Shown here piece by piece: positions 44,153-53,436 of a stretch of DNA of 64,000 bases. The DNA is from Sphingomonas populi (GTDB lineage Bacteria > Pseudomonadota > Alphaproteobacteria > Sphingomonadales > Sphingomonadaceae): contig NZ_SGIS01000001.1 of NCBI RefSeq assembly GCF_004208535.1, positions 62,001 through 126,000 on the forward strand, in the 5' to 3' direction. A model generated the notes under the pieces. That model was not told the origin of the DNA. It saw nothing but the letters and a program-made list of their open reading frames with translations, and ran no database searches. The position numbers were made by a program, and so were the translations under genes. Within the stretch, counting starts at the first letter, position 1, and every line of letters starts with the position of its first letter.

Positions 44153-44166
44153 TTGACCGGGGTCAA
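44153..44166. promoter_or_regulatory. Perfect FNR/FixK-type box between cydABX and cydDC
   Basis: TTGAC-CGGG-GTCAA, a perfect palindrome in the 122-bp divergent region. For cydA class II placement would give a leader of about 39 nt. For cydD the same rule would place the start at the cydD ATG itself. Confidence 0.87.
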
Positions 44167-44201
44167 AGACTGCACCGGCCGATCGGGCGAAGACACCGTC
44201 C

Positions 44202-45866
44202 ATGAACGCGATCACCAGCAGCCCCGCTCTTGCCCGCGCACGCACGCGCTGGCTGAAGGGCGTTGCCGCCGACGGTGGGCGCGCGCGCGGCTCCACCAGT
44301 CTGCTGTTGCTCGACACAGGCGCCGCGATCGGCTTCGCCACCGGGCTGGCCGGAGCGGTCGAGGCGGTGCCGTCGATCGGCGCGATGCTGCCGTGGGCGG
44401 CGCTGATGGCGCTCTCCGGCGGCGCACGCGGGACTTTCGCGATGCTCGCCACGCGCGTCGGCGCGGCGGGCGCGGAACACGCCAAGCTCCGCCTGCGTCG
44501 CCGGATCGTCGCGACGTCGCTCCATCGCGCGCCCGGATCGACCGCGACCACCGGTACGCTGATGAACGCGGCGGTGGACGAGGTCGATGCGATCGACGGC
44601 TATGTCGCGCGCTTCCTGCCCGCGCGACAGGCGGGTGCGGTGGCGCCGTTCCTCGTGCTCGCCGCCACCGCTCTCGCCAGCCCGGTCGCGGCTGGCATCC
44701 TGTTCGCGACACTGGTGCCGTTCATCCTCGTGATGGCGCTCGCCGGCGGCGCAGCGGCGGATGTGTCGCGCCAGCAGTTCCTCGCGCTGTCCCGCCTGTC
44801 GGGCCGCTTCGCCGACCGTATCCGTGCGCTGCCGGTCGTCCTCGCCTTCGGTGCCGAGGACCGCGAGGCCGCAGCGCTCGGCCGTGCGGCGGACGACCTC
44901 GCCCGCCGCACGATGCGCGTGCTGCGGGTCGCGTTCGTATCCTCAGGCGCGCTGGAGTTCTTCGCGGCGCTGTCGGTCGCGCTGGTCGCGGTCTATTGCG
45001 GGTTCAACCTGCTCCACCTCCTGCCCTTCCCGGTGCCGGAACAGCTCGATCTCGGCCGCGCGCTGTTCGTGCTGGCGCTCGCGCCCGAATTCTACGCGCC
45101 GATGCGCCGCCTCGCCGCCGCCTATCACGACAAGCAATCCGCCGAGACCGCCGCCGAGCGGCTCGCCGCGCTGGAAGGCGAGCGACAATCGCCCGTGGCC
45201 ACGGTACCGTTGCCGCGCGCCGCGCCGGGGATCGTGTTCGACGCCGTAACGATCCGCTACCCCGGCGAGGACACCGCCGCCGTCTCGCATTTCTCGCTCG
45301 ACATCGCGCCCGGCGAAACGGTGGCGCTGCTCGGCCCGTCGGGCAGCGGCAAGAGCAGCCTGCTCCACCTCCTGCTCCGCCTGGCGCCGTTGAGCGAGGG
45401 CGCGGTGCGGGTCGGCGGCATCGCGTTGGCGGAGACCGGCGGCGTCGCGACGATTGCCGCATGGGTTGGGCAAAGTCCGCTCATCATCGCCGGGTCGATC
45501 CGCGAGAACCTGTTGCTCGCCTGCCCCAAGGCATCGCCACAAGACCTCACCCGGGTGATCCACGCCGCCGGCCTCGGTCCGATGCTGGCGCGGCGACCGC
45601 TCGGCCTCGACAGCCCGATCGACGCGCGCGGCGGCGGCCTGTCAGGCGGCGAACGGCGGCGCATCGCGCTCGCCCGCGCGCTGCTCAAATCGGCGCCGCT
45701 GCTACTGCTCGACGAGCCGACCGCGCATCTCGACGCCCAGGCCGAGGCCAGACTGATCGCCACCATCTGTCGCGCGCGCGCCGGCTGCACCACGCTCATC
45801 GCCACGCACAGCGAACGGCTCGCCGCCATCGCCAACCGCGTGATCCGGCTCGGAGAGACCGCATGA
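44202..45866 (+). CDS. cydD: Thiol-reductant ABC exporter subunit CydD
   Basis: A 554-residue ABC half-transporter. Six membrane helices (about 25-300) precede the nucleotide-binding domain: Walker A LLGPSGSGKSSLL, signature LSGGERRRIALARAL, Walker B LLLLDEPTAHLD. CydDC exports glutathione and cysteine to the periplasm and is needed to assemble cytochrome bd. It is divergent from cydABX and overlaps cydC by 4 nt. A shared FNR box lies upstream. CydD rather than CydC by order and sequence. Confidence 0.94.
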   Translation: MNAITSSPALARARTRWLKGVAADGGRARGSTSLLLLDTGAAIGFATGLAGAVEAVPSIGAMLPWAALMALSGGARGTFAMLATRVGAAGAEHAKLRLRRRIVATSLHRAPGSTATTGTLMNAAVDEVDAIDGYVARFLPARQAGAVAPFLVLAATALASPVAAGILFATLVPFILVMALAGGAAADVSRQQFLALSRLSGRFADRIRALPVVLAFGAEDREAAALGRAADDLARRTMRVLRVAFVSSGALEFFAALSVALVAVYCGFNLLHLLPFPVPEQLDLGRALFVLALAPEFYAPMRRLAAAYHDKQSAETAAERLAALEGERQSPVATVPLPRAAPGIVFDAVTIRYPGEDTAAVSHFSLDIAPGETVALLGPSGSGKSSLLHLLLRLAPLSEGAVRVGGIALAETGGVATIAAWVGQSPLIIAGSIRENLLLACPKASPQDLTRVIHAAGLGPMLARRPLGLDSPIDARGGGLSGGERRRIALARALLKSAPLLLLDEPTAHLDAQAEARLIATICRARAGCTTLIATHSERLAAIANRVIRLGETA

Positions 45867-47491
45867 GCCAGACGCTCGAAACGCTGATCGCCGCCGAACG
45901 CCGCGCCCAGCGCCCGCTGCTACGCCGCGCGGCCCTGTATGCGGCGCTGGTTGCGGCATCCTCGGTCGTGCTGCTCGGCCTGTCGGGTTGGTTCATCACC
46001 GCAGCCGCTTTCGCGGGCGCGGCGGGCACGCTGGCCGCGCAGGCATTCAACTATATGCTGCCGAGCGCCGGCATCCGCCTGCTCGCGATCGTGCGGACCG
46101 GCGCGCGCTATGGCGAGCGGCTGGCGGCGCACGAGGCGGCATTCGGCGCACTCGCCCGCATCCGCCCAGCGCTGTTCCGCGCAATTGCCGCCGCACCAGT
46201 CGGCAAAGCGCTGGCGCTGAGCACCGGCGAAGCCACAGCGCGGATGATCGGCGATGTCGATGCGATCGAGACTCGCTTCGTCCGTTTGTCCGCGCCGTGG
46301 GGCGTCGCTGCCGCCTTGGCATCCGGTCTGTGCCTGACGGTGCTGGGCGGCGCGCTCGCCGCGCTCTCGACCGTCGCGTGCCTCGCCGCGCTGCTGCTCA
46401 CCGCGCGCGCGTTGTCGCGCCGACTCGAGGCGCCGGGCCGCGCCGTCCAGACCGCCGCCGGCGCGTTGCGAGAGGAGTTCGCGCAGGCGATCGAAGCGGC
46501 GCCCGAATTGCGCTGCTTCGGGCTGGAGTCCTGGGCCGCCGATCGCATCGACGCCCGCAGCCGCACGCTCGCCGCCGCGCAGCGCGCGCAGGCGAACGTG
46601 GCCGGCTGGTTCGAGCTGCTCCAGGCGCTGTCGATCGCGCTCGCGGCATCGGCGGCGGCGCTGCTGTCCGCACCGGCGGGCGCGGAAATCGCCGCGCTGG
46701 CGGCGCTCGCCGCAGCGATGACGCTCGACGGTGCCGCCCCGCTGCTGCGCGGCCAGATCGATCGCGGCAAGATGCGCGAGGCGGCAGCTCGGCTCGACAT
46801 GCTGCTCGCCGTTTCCCGGCCCGAACGCGCGACCGCGATGCCATCGGACACGCCCGTCCTGACCTTCCACCAGCCAGCGCCCTGCCGCGTCGCACCGGGC
46901 GAGCGGCTCGCGCTGACCGGACCGTCGGGCGCGGGCAAGACCATGCTCGTCGAGACCCTGATCGGGTTGCGCCCAGCGCAACCCAATCAGATCACGCTCG
47001 ACGGGATCGATCTCGCCGCCATCCCGCTGCCTGCGCTGCGCCGCTGCTTCGCGTGGGTGCCGCAGGATGCGATGCTGCTATCGGGCACGATCCGCGAAAA
47101 CCTGATGCTCGCCAATAGCGAGACCGCCGACGCGGCCTTGTGGGACGCCCTCCGCGATGCCGTCCTCGACGACCGTGTCCGCGCGCTCGACCGGGGTCTC
47201 GACACTTGGATCGGCGAAAATGGCGCGCGCCTGTCGGGCGGCGAGCGACGCCGCCTCGCGCTCGCCCGCGCCTATTGCACGCCCGCGCCGTGGCTGCTGC
47301 TCGACGAGCCGAGCGAAGGCCTCGACGCCGTAACCGAAGCGATCCTCGCCAACCGGCTCCACAGCCGCCTCGACCGGACCGGCCAGGGCCTGATCCTCGT
47401 CACGCATCGGCCGAAGCTCGGGGCACTCTGCCCGCGCGTGCTGGCGATCGAGCCCGACCGCGTCAACGCGCCCGCCCGCCTCGTCGCCTGA
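45863..47491 (+). CDS. cydC: Thiol-reductant ABC exporter subunit CydC
   Basis: A 542-residue partner of CydD. The N-terminal membrane domain (about 20-290) starts with LYAALVAASSVVLLGLSGWFITAAAFAG, the CydC signature. The ATPase domain has Walker A LTGPSGAGKTMLVE, signature LSGGERRRLALARAY and Walker B LLLDEPSEGLD. The ATG overlaps the cydD stop as ATGA. Both are needed for mature cytochrome bd, which explains the neighbourhood. Confidence 0.94.
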   Translation: MSQTLETLIAAERRAQRPLLRRAALYAALVAASSVVLLGLSGWFITAAAFAGAAGTLAAQAFNYMLPSAGIRLLAIVRTGARYGERLAAHEAAFGALARIRPALFRAIAAAPVGKALALSTGEATARMIGDVDAIETRFVRLSAPWGVAAALASGLCLTVLGGALAALSTVACLAALLLTARALSRRLEAPGRAVQTAAGALREEFAQAIEAAPELRCFGLESWAADRIDARSRTLAAAQRAQANVAGWFELLQALSIALAASAAALLSAPAGAEIAALAALAAAMTLDGAAPLLRGQIDRGKMREAAARLDMLLAVSRPERATAMPSDTPVLTFHQPAPCRVAPGERLALTGPSGAGKTMLVETLIGLRPAQPNQITLDGIDLAAIPLPALRRCFAWVPQDAMLLSGTIRENLMLANSETADAALWDALRDAVLDDRVRALDRGLDTWIGENGARLSGGERRRLALARAYCTPAPWLLLDEPSEGLDAVTEAILANRLHSRLDRTGQGLILVTHRPKLGALCPRVLAIEPDRVNAPARLVA

Positions 47492-47663
47492 ACCGTGCCC
47501 GGCCCCGGTTTACCTCCAACACAGGGCCGAACACCATTCCGGCTGACGATCCCGCCGCGATAGCGCACAGGATCGGCGATCGATAAAGCCGGCGGATGCC
47601 TAAGCGCTAAGCCGTGCGGCGAAAGACCAGCCACAGCGCCGGGACGGCGACCGGCGTCACGAT

Positions 47664-47681
47664 CATGACAAGATTGTCATG
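47664..47681. promoter_or_regulatory. Perfect palindrome upstream of the DUF2252 gene
   Basis: CATGACAA-GA-TTGTCATG, two 8-bp arms with a 2-bp spacer. It lies 53-70 bp before the GTG start at 47734 and is the only strong symmetry in the 242-bp gap after cydC. It has the size of a dimeric regulator operator. No regulator is assigned. Confidence 0.55.
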
Positions 47682-47733
47682 GAACCAAGCTTTGTTTCCA
47701 AACGGTTTCTCGCGCTGCATCAAGGAGCCTTGC

Positions 47734-48936
47734 GTGAGCGATCATCCGACCCGCGAAGACCGGAACGCGGTTCTCGAAGCCAAACGAACGTTGAAGATGG
47801 CACGATCTGCACATGCCTATGTGCGCGGCAACACTGCGAAATTCTACGAATGGCTGGTCGAGTCGCCAGCGGCGAGACACTTGCCCGAAGGACCGCCGAT
47901 CTGGATCTGCGGCGATTGTCATCTCGGCAATCTCGGCCCGATCGCCAACGGCGCCGGCAAGGTCGAGATTCAGATCCGCGATCTCGATCAGGCGGTGATC
48001 GGCAATCCGTTGCACGATCTCATCCGCCTTGGCCTCTCGCTGGCGACGGCGGCGCGGGGTTCCGATCTGCCCGGTGTCACCACCGCGCGCATGATCGAGC
48101 AGATGATGCTCGGCTACGAAGCCGCGCTCGCCGATCCGACCAGCGGCGATGCCGGCCCCGAACCGGATGCCGTGAAAACCGTCCGCCGGCGCGCGCTCGG
48201 CCGGCGCTGGCGGCATCTCGCCAAGGAACGTCTCGACGATGTCGAGCCGTCGATCCCGCTCGGCAAACGCTTCTGGCGGCTCGATGACAGTGAGCAGCGC
48301 GCGGTTGCCGGCGTGTTCGACCAACCCGCCGTCGCCAGCATGGTGCTCGCGCTGCGGCACCGCGCGGGCGACCAGCGTGTCCGCATGACCGACGCGGCCT
48401 ATTGGATGAAAGGGTGCAGTTCGCTCGGCCTGCTGCGCATCGCCGCCATCGTCGAGATGCGCGACGCCGAAGACGACCGCGCCCACGCGCTCGTCGATAT
48501 CAAGCAGGCGGTCGCGCCGATCGCACCCGCCGCGCGCGGCGCGAAGATGCCGCAGCAGCCGGGCGAGCGTGTCGTCGCGGCGGCGCGCGCATTGTCGCCG
48601 CACCTCGGCGAACGGATCGCCGCTGCGCACATCCTCGATGCATCGGTGTTCGTGCGCGAATTGATGCCGCAGGATCTCAAGCTCGAGGTCGATCAGTTCA
48701 CCACCGATCAGGCGACCAAGGCCGCGCATTATCTCGCCTTCGTGGTCGGCAAGGCGCACGCCCGCCAGCTCGCCGCCGAGGACCGCCGCCTCTGGCAAGC
48801 CGAGCTCAACCGAAGCCGAACCGCGAAGATCGATGCGCCGTCGTGGCTATGGGAAAGCGTGGTGGATCTCGCCGGCCGGCACGAAGCGGGCTATCTCGAA
48901 CATTGCCGCCGCTACGCGATGGCGGCGGCCGCCTGA
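47734..48936 (+). CDS. DUF2252 family protein
   Basis: A 400-residue cytoplasmic protein of the DUF2252 family, distantly related to phosphotransferase/kinase folds. The motifs WICGDCHLGNLGPIANG and IRDLDQAVIGNPLHDLIRLGLSL look like the catalytic and metal loops of aminoglycoside-phosphotransferase-like enzymes (H-x-D/N-N and D). No substrate is known. GTG 47734 has an AAGGAG site 6 nt upstream, better than an ATG at 47665 that would add an unlikely N-terminus. It stands alone behind a palindromic candidate operator. Confidence 0.85.
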   Translation: MSDHPTREDRNAVLEAKRTLKMARSAHAYVRGNTAKFYEWLVESPAARHLPEGPPIWICGDCHLGNLGPIANGAGKVEIQIRDLDQAVIGNPLHDLIRLGLSLATAARGSDLPGVTTARMIEQMMLGYEAALADPTSGDAGPEPDAVKTVRRRALGRRWRHLAKERLDDVEPSIPLGKRFWRLDDSEQRAVAGVFDQPAVASMVLALRHRAGDQRVRMTDAAYWMKGCSSLGLLRIAAIVEMRDAEDDRAHALVDIKQAVAPIAPAARGAKMPQQPGERVVAAARALSPHLGERIAAAHILDASVFVRELMPQDLKLEVDQFTTDQATKAAHYLAFVVGKAHARQLAAEDRRLWQAELNRSRTAKIDAPSWLWESVVDLAGRHEAGYLEHCRRYAMAAAA

Positions 48937-48993
48937 CCGCAGCAAAAGCGTTCTCTTCGGAGATCGCGCCGATATGCCGCCGCTCGGCGCCTG

Positions 48994-49887
48994 CTATACC
49001 CACGCCGCCTGGCGCGCCCGCTCGCGCATCGCCGCTATGAACGCCCGCACCGCCGGCATCGCCGCACGCCCGGCATCGTAAAGCAGGCTGACGGGCATCG
49101 GCGGCGGCGCATGCTCCGCCAGCACGCGCACGAGCCGCCCCGCCGCGATCGCGCCGGCCGACTGATAGCTGAGCACATTGGCCAACCCCAGCCCGGCTTC
49201 GGCCGCGGCGATGGTCGCATCAATCGTATTGATCGTGAGCCGGGGAACGATCTCCACGACCATCTCGCCCTTCGCCCCGAACGGCCAGGCGCTCCCGGTC
49301 GGCACCCCGCTGCCGACGATGCAACGATGGCCGGCCAGCTCGGACGGCGTCGCCGGAACGCCGTGCTCGGCAAGATAGGCCGGGCTTGCCACGATCGTCT
49401 GCTCCACCGATCCGATCGCCACAGCGCGCAACGCGCTATCGGCCAGCGCACCGATCCGCACCGCGACGTCGATACCCTCCTCGACGATGCGGACGTTGCG
49501 ATCGAGCAGCATCATGCGCGCGCTCAGGCCATCATGCTTCGCTAGCAGCCCGTTGATGACGGGCAGCACATGCAGCCGCCCGAACATCACCGGCGCGGTC
49601 ACATAGAGTTGGCCGCGCGGCACCGATCGGCCACCCATCACGATCTGCTCGGCTTCGCGCAGATCGACCAGAATGCGCCGCGCCCGCTCCAGAAACGCCG
49701 CCCCCTCGTCAGTAAGCGACACCGCGCGAGTCGATCGGTGAAACAAGGTGACGCCGAGATGCCGCTCCAGCGCCGCCACCGCCCGGGTGATGGCGGGCGG
49801 CTGCATGTTCAGCGCGCGCGCCGCCGCAGCGAAGCCACGCTGATCGGCAACGGCGACGAACGCGGTGAGCGTCTCGAAGCGATCCAT
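48994..49887 (-). CDS. LysR-type transcription regulator
   Basis: A 297-residue LysR regulator. The winged helix-turn-helix is at 1-60 (FAAAARALNMQPPAITRAVAALERHLGVTLFHRST). The periplasmic-binding-protein-like effector domain occupies about 90-295. ATG 49887 gives MDRFETLTAFVAVADQ, the standard start. It is divergent from the FMN-oxidase-like gene at 49964, with 76 bp between, so it most likely regulates that gene and perhaps the VOC and NTF2-like genes after it. Effector unknown. Confidence 0.92.
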   Translation of the reverse strand: MDRFETLTAFVAVADQRGFAAAARALNMQPPAITRAVAALERHLGVTLFHRSTRAVSLTDEGAAFLERARRILVDLREAEQIVMGGRSVPRGQLYVTAPVMFGRLHVLPVINGLLAKHDGLSARMMLLDRNVRIVEEGIDVAVRIGALADSALRAVAIGSVEQTIVASPAYLAEHGVPATPSELAGHRCIVGSGVPTGSAWPFGAKGEMVVEIVPRLTINTIDATIAAAEAGLGLANVLSYQSAGAIAAGRLVRVLAEHAPPPMPVSLLYDAGRAAMPAVRAFIAAMRERARQAAWV

Positions 49888-49963
49888 TATTCTCCCGATC
49901 GAAATGGTGAGTGCCAGGAAGCACCGATTATCACATCTTCCGCACCGCGCTACTTTCCGGTGC

Positions 49964-50581
49964 ATGGCACAGACATATCTCCACACCATGTTCGGCCCGC
50001 GTGCCCGCGCGCTGCAAGCGGCGGCGGGTTCGCGCGCATCCTACGCGCGGATGGAGGCGAATGCCGGGGATGCCGATATCCTCACCACCCGCGAACTGGA
50101 TTTCATCACCGCCCGCGACAGCGTCTACATGGCGAGCGTGAGCGAGGATGGCTGGCCCTATGTCCAGCATCGCGGTGGCCCGGCGGGGTTCCTGCGGCGG
50201 ATCGCCGGCAACCGCATCGGCTTTGCCGACTATCAGGGCAATCGGCAGTACCTTTCGGCCGCGAACCTCGCCGCCGACGATCGCGTATCGCTGTTCCTGA
50301 TGGACTATCCCAACCGGCGCCGGCTCAAGCTGATCGGTCACGCATCGAGCAGCGACGATCCCGCCGACATCGCCGCGCTGATGGTGCCGGACTATGCCGC
50401 CGAACCCGAACGTGCAGTCGTGATCGACGTGATCGGCTTCGACTGGAATTGCCCGCAGCACATCACCCCACGCTTCACCGAGGCCGAGGTCCAGCGCGCT
50501 ACCAGACCTTTGACCGACGAACTCGCCCGGTTGCGCGCCCGCGTCGCCGAACTGGAAGGACTGCCGAACTGGAAGGACTAA
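49964..50581 (+). CDS. Pyridoxamine-5'-phosphate-oxidase-like FMN-binding protein
   Basis: A 205-residue split-barrel protein of the PNPOx-like group. The flavin-binding pattern is in SVYMASVSEDGWPYVQHRGGPAGFLRRI and FADYQGNRQYLS, followed by RVSLFLMDYPNRRRLKLIGHA. Such proteins use FMN or F420 for small oxidations or reductions, or act in stress. The frame is open upstream to 49865, but that reaches past the LysR start; ATG 49964 is natural. It is first in a set with VOC and DUF1348 genes and divergent from LysR. Confidence 0.88.
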   Translation: MAQTYLHTMFGPRARALQAAAGSRASYARMEANAGDADILTTRELDFITARDSVYMASVSEDGWPYVQHRGGPAGFLRRIAGNRIGFADYQGNRQYLSAANLAADDRVSLFLMDYPNRRRLKLIGHASSSDDPADIAALMVPDYAAEPERAVVIDVIGFDWNCPQHITPRFTEAEVQRATRPLTDELARLRARVAELEGLPNWKD

Positions 50582-50585
50582 AGCC

Positions 50586-50996
50586 ATGACCGACAAACTC
50601 ACCCGCGGCGTCCATCATATCGGGCTGACGGTGCCCGATCTCGATGAGGCGCGCGCGTTCTTCTGCGGCGTGCTCGGCTTCGACGAGGTCGGCGGCGTAC
50701 CGGATTATCCGTCGATCTTCGTATCCGACGGCGCCATCCTGCTCACCCTATGGCGCGCCGCCGATCCGCTGACCGCCCGCGCCTTCGATCGACGCGGCAA
50801 TATCGGCCTGCACCATCTGTCGCTGGCGGTGGCGGACGATGCCGCGCTGGACGCGGCGTGGGAAAAGGTGCGCGCGCGTCCGGGCGTGGTGGTCGATACG
50901 GCACCGGGCGCGGTCCGCCCGGACTCGGCGACGCGTCACTTCCTGATTTTCATCCCCGGCGGACTCCGCATCGAGTTCGCCACGCCGTTCGCCTGA
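50586..50996 (+). CDS. VOC family (glyoxalase/dioxygenase-fold) protein
   Basis: A 136-residue vicinal-oxygen-chelate protein. The opening RGVHHIGLTVPDLDEARAFFCGVLGFDEV and a second half with NIGLHHLSLAVADD give two metal-ligand histidines, and an acidic residue in GGLRIEFATPF completes the usual site. Reaction unknown; relatives isomerise, add thiols or cleave aromatic rings. It follows the FMN-binding gene by 4 nt, so both are in one operon. Confidence 0.87.
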   Translation: MTDKLTRGVHHIGLTVPDLDEARAFFCGVLGFDEVGGVPDYPSIFVSDGAILLTLWRAADPLTARAFDRRGNIGLHHLSLAVADDAALDAAWEKVRARPGVVVDTAPGAVRPDSATRHFLIFIPGGLRIEFATPFA

Positions 50997-51029
50997 CGCG
51001 CCGGCCCTTCCACTGAAAGGAGCATATCT

Positions 51030-51494
51030 GTGTCACGACCACCGCTTCCGCCCTTCACCCGCGATACCGCGCTTCAAAAGGTGCGGGCCGCCGAGGATGG
51101 CTGGAACAGCCGCGATCCCGCCAGGGTCGCGCTCGCTTACACCGAGGACAGCATATGGCGGAACCGCGCGGAGTTTCTGCAGGGGCGCGACGCTATCGTC
51201 GATTTCCTGACCCGCAAATGGCTGAAGGAGCGTGAGTATCGGCTGATCAAAGGCCTGTGGGCCTATGCGGACAACCGGATCGCCGTGCGCTTCGCCTATG
51301 AATGGCAAGACGAAACCGGCGGCTGGCACCGATCCTATGGCAACGAGAATTGGGAGTTCGCCTCCGACGGGCTGATGGCTCGCAGGCTGGCAAGCATCAA
51401 CGATCTTGCGATTTCGGAAGGGGATCGCCTGTTCCGGTGGCCACTCGGCCCGCGACCACAGGGGCACCCGGAGCTGGAGGATTTGGGACTTTGA
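51030..51494 (+). CDS. NTF2-like protein (DUF1348)
   Basis: A 154-residue SnoaL/NTF2-fold protein of the DUF1348 family. The signature [40 protein letters not shown] is intact. Function is unknown; this fold often forms small pockets for ligand turnover. The start is GTG 51030 with a GAAAGGAGC site before it. It follows the VOC gene by 33 nt and probably ends the operon divergent from LysR. Confidence 0.87.
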   Translation: MSRPPLPPFTRDTALQKVRAAEDGWNSRDPARVALAYTEDSIWRNRAEFLQGRDAIVDFLTRKWLKEREYRLIKGLWAYADNRIAVRFAYEWQDETGGWHRSYGNENWEFASDGLMARRLASINDLAISEGDRLFRWPLGPRPQGHPELEDLGL

Positions 51495-51684
51495 GCGTCC
51501 TCAGCCGGGGGGCCGTAGCGACATTGCCCCAATACCCGGCGTCGGCCAGAGGTTGATCGTATGCCGTCCCGGTCCGCGCCTCGCGCCCGCAGCGATCGAC
51601 CGATCCGTCGATAAATCTGATCCGCTGAAAGCCACCGTTCAGCTTCGCGGCGTCAGGAGCATCCGATTGGTATCGGAATATCGG

Positions 51685-52527
51685 ATGTATCGTTTGAATC
51701 CCACCTCGCCGCGCCGATTGCTCCTCGGCGCATGCGCGCTGCTGTACGCGGTCGGCCCGCAGCCCCTGTTCGCGCGCAAGGTGGCGCGCCCCACGTCGGA
51801 ATTGCTTGTCGATGCGTCGAGCGGCAGGGCGATCTACGCCAGCCTGCCGGACGAGCCTCGCCGTCCCGCGTCCCTCACCAAGATGATGACGCTGTATCTC
51901 GTGTTCGATGCGCTCGATGCCGGGAGATTGCGGCTAAACGATCCCGTGCCGATCTCGCGCAACGCCGCGCGGCAGCCGGCCTCCCGTTTGGGGATCGCGG
52001 CGGGCAAGAGCCTGCCGGTGCGCGCCGTGATCAAGGCGATGGCGGTGGATTCCGCCAACGACGTCACCGTCGCCATCGCCGAACGGCTGTGCGGCAGCGA
52101 GAACGCGTTCGCGGCGGCGATGAACGCCAAGGCCCGGCAGCTCGGCATGACCAACACCCGTTTCGCGAACGCGACCGGACTCACCAACCGCGGCAATCAA
52201 ACCACCGCGCGCGACATGGCCGGACTTTCGCTGGCATTGCTGAAGCGGCATGCCAGATATTATCCGGTGTTCGCCACGCCCTCGATCATCTGGCGCTCGC
52301 GCCGCATCGTCAATCACGATCATCTGCTCGGCAAGGTCAGCGGCGTCGATGGCATCAAGACCGGCTATACCGCCGACGCAGGCTACAACATCGCGACCTC
52401 CGCCCAGCGGCGCGGGAAACGGATCATCGCCGTCGTGCTCGGCGCGGATTCGCTACGGGCGCGGGATCGCCGCGCCGCCGAACTGGTCGAGTTCGGCTTC
52501 ACGCACCTGCCGGCCGCTCGCCGCTAA
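51685..52527 (+). CDS. D-alanyl-D-alanine carboxypeptidase (S11/PBP5-like)
   Basis: A 280-residue penicillin-binding enzyme that trims the terminal D-Ala from peptidoglycan stem peptides. The signal peptide is MYRLNPTSPRRLLLGACALLYAVG. The three active-site motifs are complete: S63-L-T-K66, S123-A-N125 and K225-T-G227. The C-terminal PBP5 beta domain and amphipathic anchor are absent, so it is likely soluble in the periplasm. ATG 51685 is used; the frame stays open to 51406. A 7-bp inverted repeat (ATCCGAT/ATCGGAT) overlaps the start. First of four peptidoglycan-remodelling genes. Confidence 0.93.
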   Translation: MYRLNPTSPRRLLLGACALLYAVGPQPLFARKVARPTSELLVDASSGRAIYASLPDEPRRPASLTKMMTLYLVFDALDAGRLRLNDPVPISRNAARQPASRLGIAAGKSLPVRAVIKAMAVDSANDVTVAIAERLCGSENAFAAAMNAKARQLGMTNTRFANATGLTNRGNQTTARDMAGLSLALLKRHARYYPVFATPSIIWRSRRIVNHDHLLGKVSGVDGIKTGYTADAGYNIATSAQRRGKRIIAVVLGADSLRARDRRAAELVEFGFTHLPAARR

Positions 52528-52542
52528 CGCGGCAGCACCGCG

Positions 52543-53289
52543 TCAGGCCTTTGCGGAATAGATCATCCGGCCTTCGCCGAGCCGCGCGAACACCTGCTGA
52601 AGGTCGCCTTCGCTGACCGCAAAGCAGCCCTGGCTGCGCCCGAGCTGGCCATGCGTGCGCAGCATATCGGGGTTCGCATACCAGGCGGCATGAACGACGA
52701 GCGCGCGCGGCAGCGCATTGCTGTTGGTCGGGTCGAGACCGATCAGCCGCTGCGATTTTCCGTGTTTCCCGACATAATAATCCGATGCAAGGAAAGCGCC
52801 CTCGCTGGAAGCATTGGACCCCTGTTCGTTCGAAAAGCGCTGAAGGTAGCCGGTATGGGCCGGGTCGCTGCCGCTGCCATGCGCCACGAGCAGGGTGGTC
52901 GCCATGCCGTTCGCCATATCGACGAGGTAGAAGCGCGGTTGCGCCGATGGCTGCGAGAAGTCCGCGATCGCGATCCGGTCACGGTGCGGGATCTGCGATC
53001 CGTGACGCTGAAGTGCGGCGAGCGCCCGCCGAAGCAGTTCGGGACGCACGACACGACGCGACGCGAGCGGCTGGATGGTTGGAAGCTGCGCCGCCGCAAC
53101 GCGCGGTAGGGCTGCGGCGCCCAACAAAGCGATCCCGGTTTTGGCGAGGCTGCGGCGTGACAGGCTAAGCACAGGAGTTTGCACGGCTCGGTAGGCATCC
53201 CGTTGGTAAGCGATGATACCATTTACCACGAAAACCTGAGAATTTCGTTGCGAAAACAGCGTTTTGTTCCGACCTTTTTGCAATCTCAT
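52543..53289 (-). CDS. L,D-transpeptidase-like protein (YkuD_2 group)
   Basis: A protein with a twin-arginine-like signal (LSRRSLAKTGIALLGAAALPRVAAA) and a murein L,D-transpeptidase catalytic-like domain of the PF13645 group. Visible motifs are FYLVDMANG, VAHGSGSDP, LVVHAAWYAN and the distal GRSQGCFAVSE with its cysteine. It may crosslink or cut peptidoglycan stems. The start is uncertain: the frame opens at ATG 53289, but the first about 35 residues are not signal-like; GTG at 53184 or 53172 would begin near the Tat signal. It is convergent with the D,D-carboxypeptidase gene. Confidence 0.85.
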   Translation of the reverse strand: MRLQKGRNKTLFSQRNSQVFVVNGIIAYQRDAYRAVQTPVLSLSRRSLAKTGIALLGAAALPRVAAAQLPTIQPLASRRVVRPELLRRALAALQRHGSQIPHRDRIAIADFSQPSAQPRFYLVDMANGMATTLLVAHGSGSDPAHTGYLQRFSNEQGSNASSEGAFLASDYYVGKHGKSQRLIGLDPTNSNALPRALVVHAAWYANPDMLRTHGQLGRSQGCFAVSEGDLQQVFARLGEGRMIYSAKA

Positions 53290-53436
53290 CGCGACTTCGC
53301 ATCACTTCGTCGCAACGGGCGCATATTCTCGCAGGTCGGATCAAAACCCGGCGAATCGCGTTTTGTCTCGCATATCCAGATGCCTGGCTGAGATGCGGCA
53401 CGGGCCTGTAGACCAGATGTATAAACGAGGTGCGCG

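Noticed and set aside
51661..51686. ATCCGAT/ATCGGAT inverted repeat as an operator of the carboxypeptidase gene
   Set aside because: Only 7-bp arms with a 12-bp spacer, in a region where such short repeats arise by chance; noted under the gene only.
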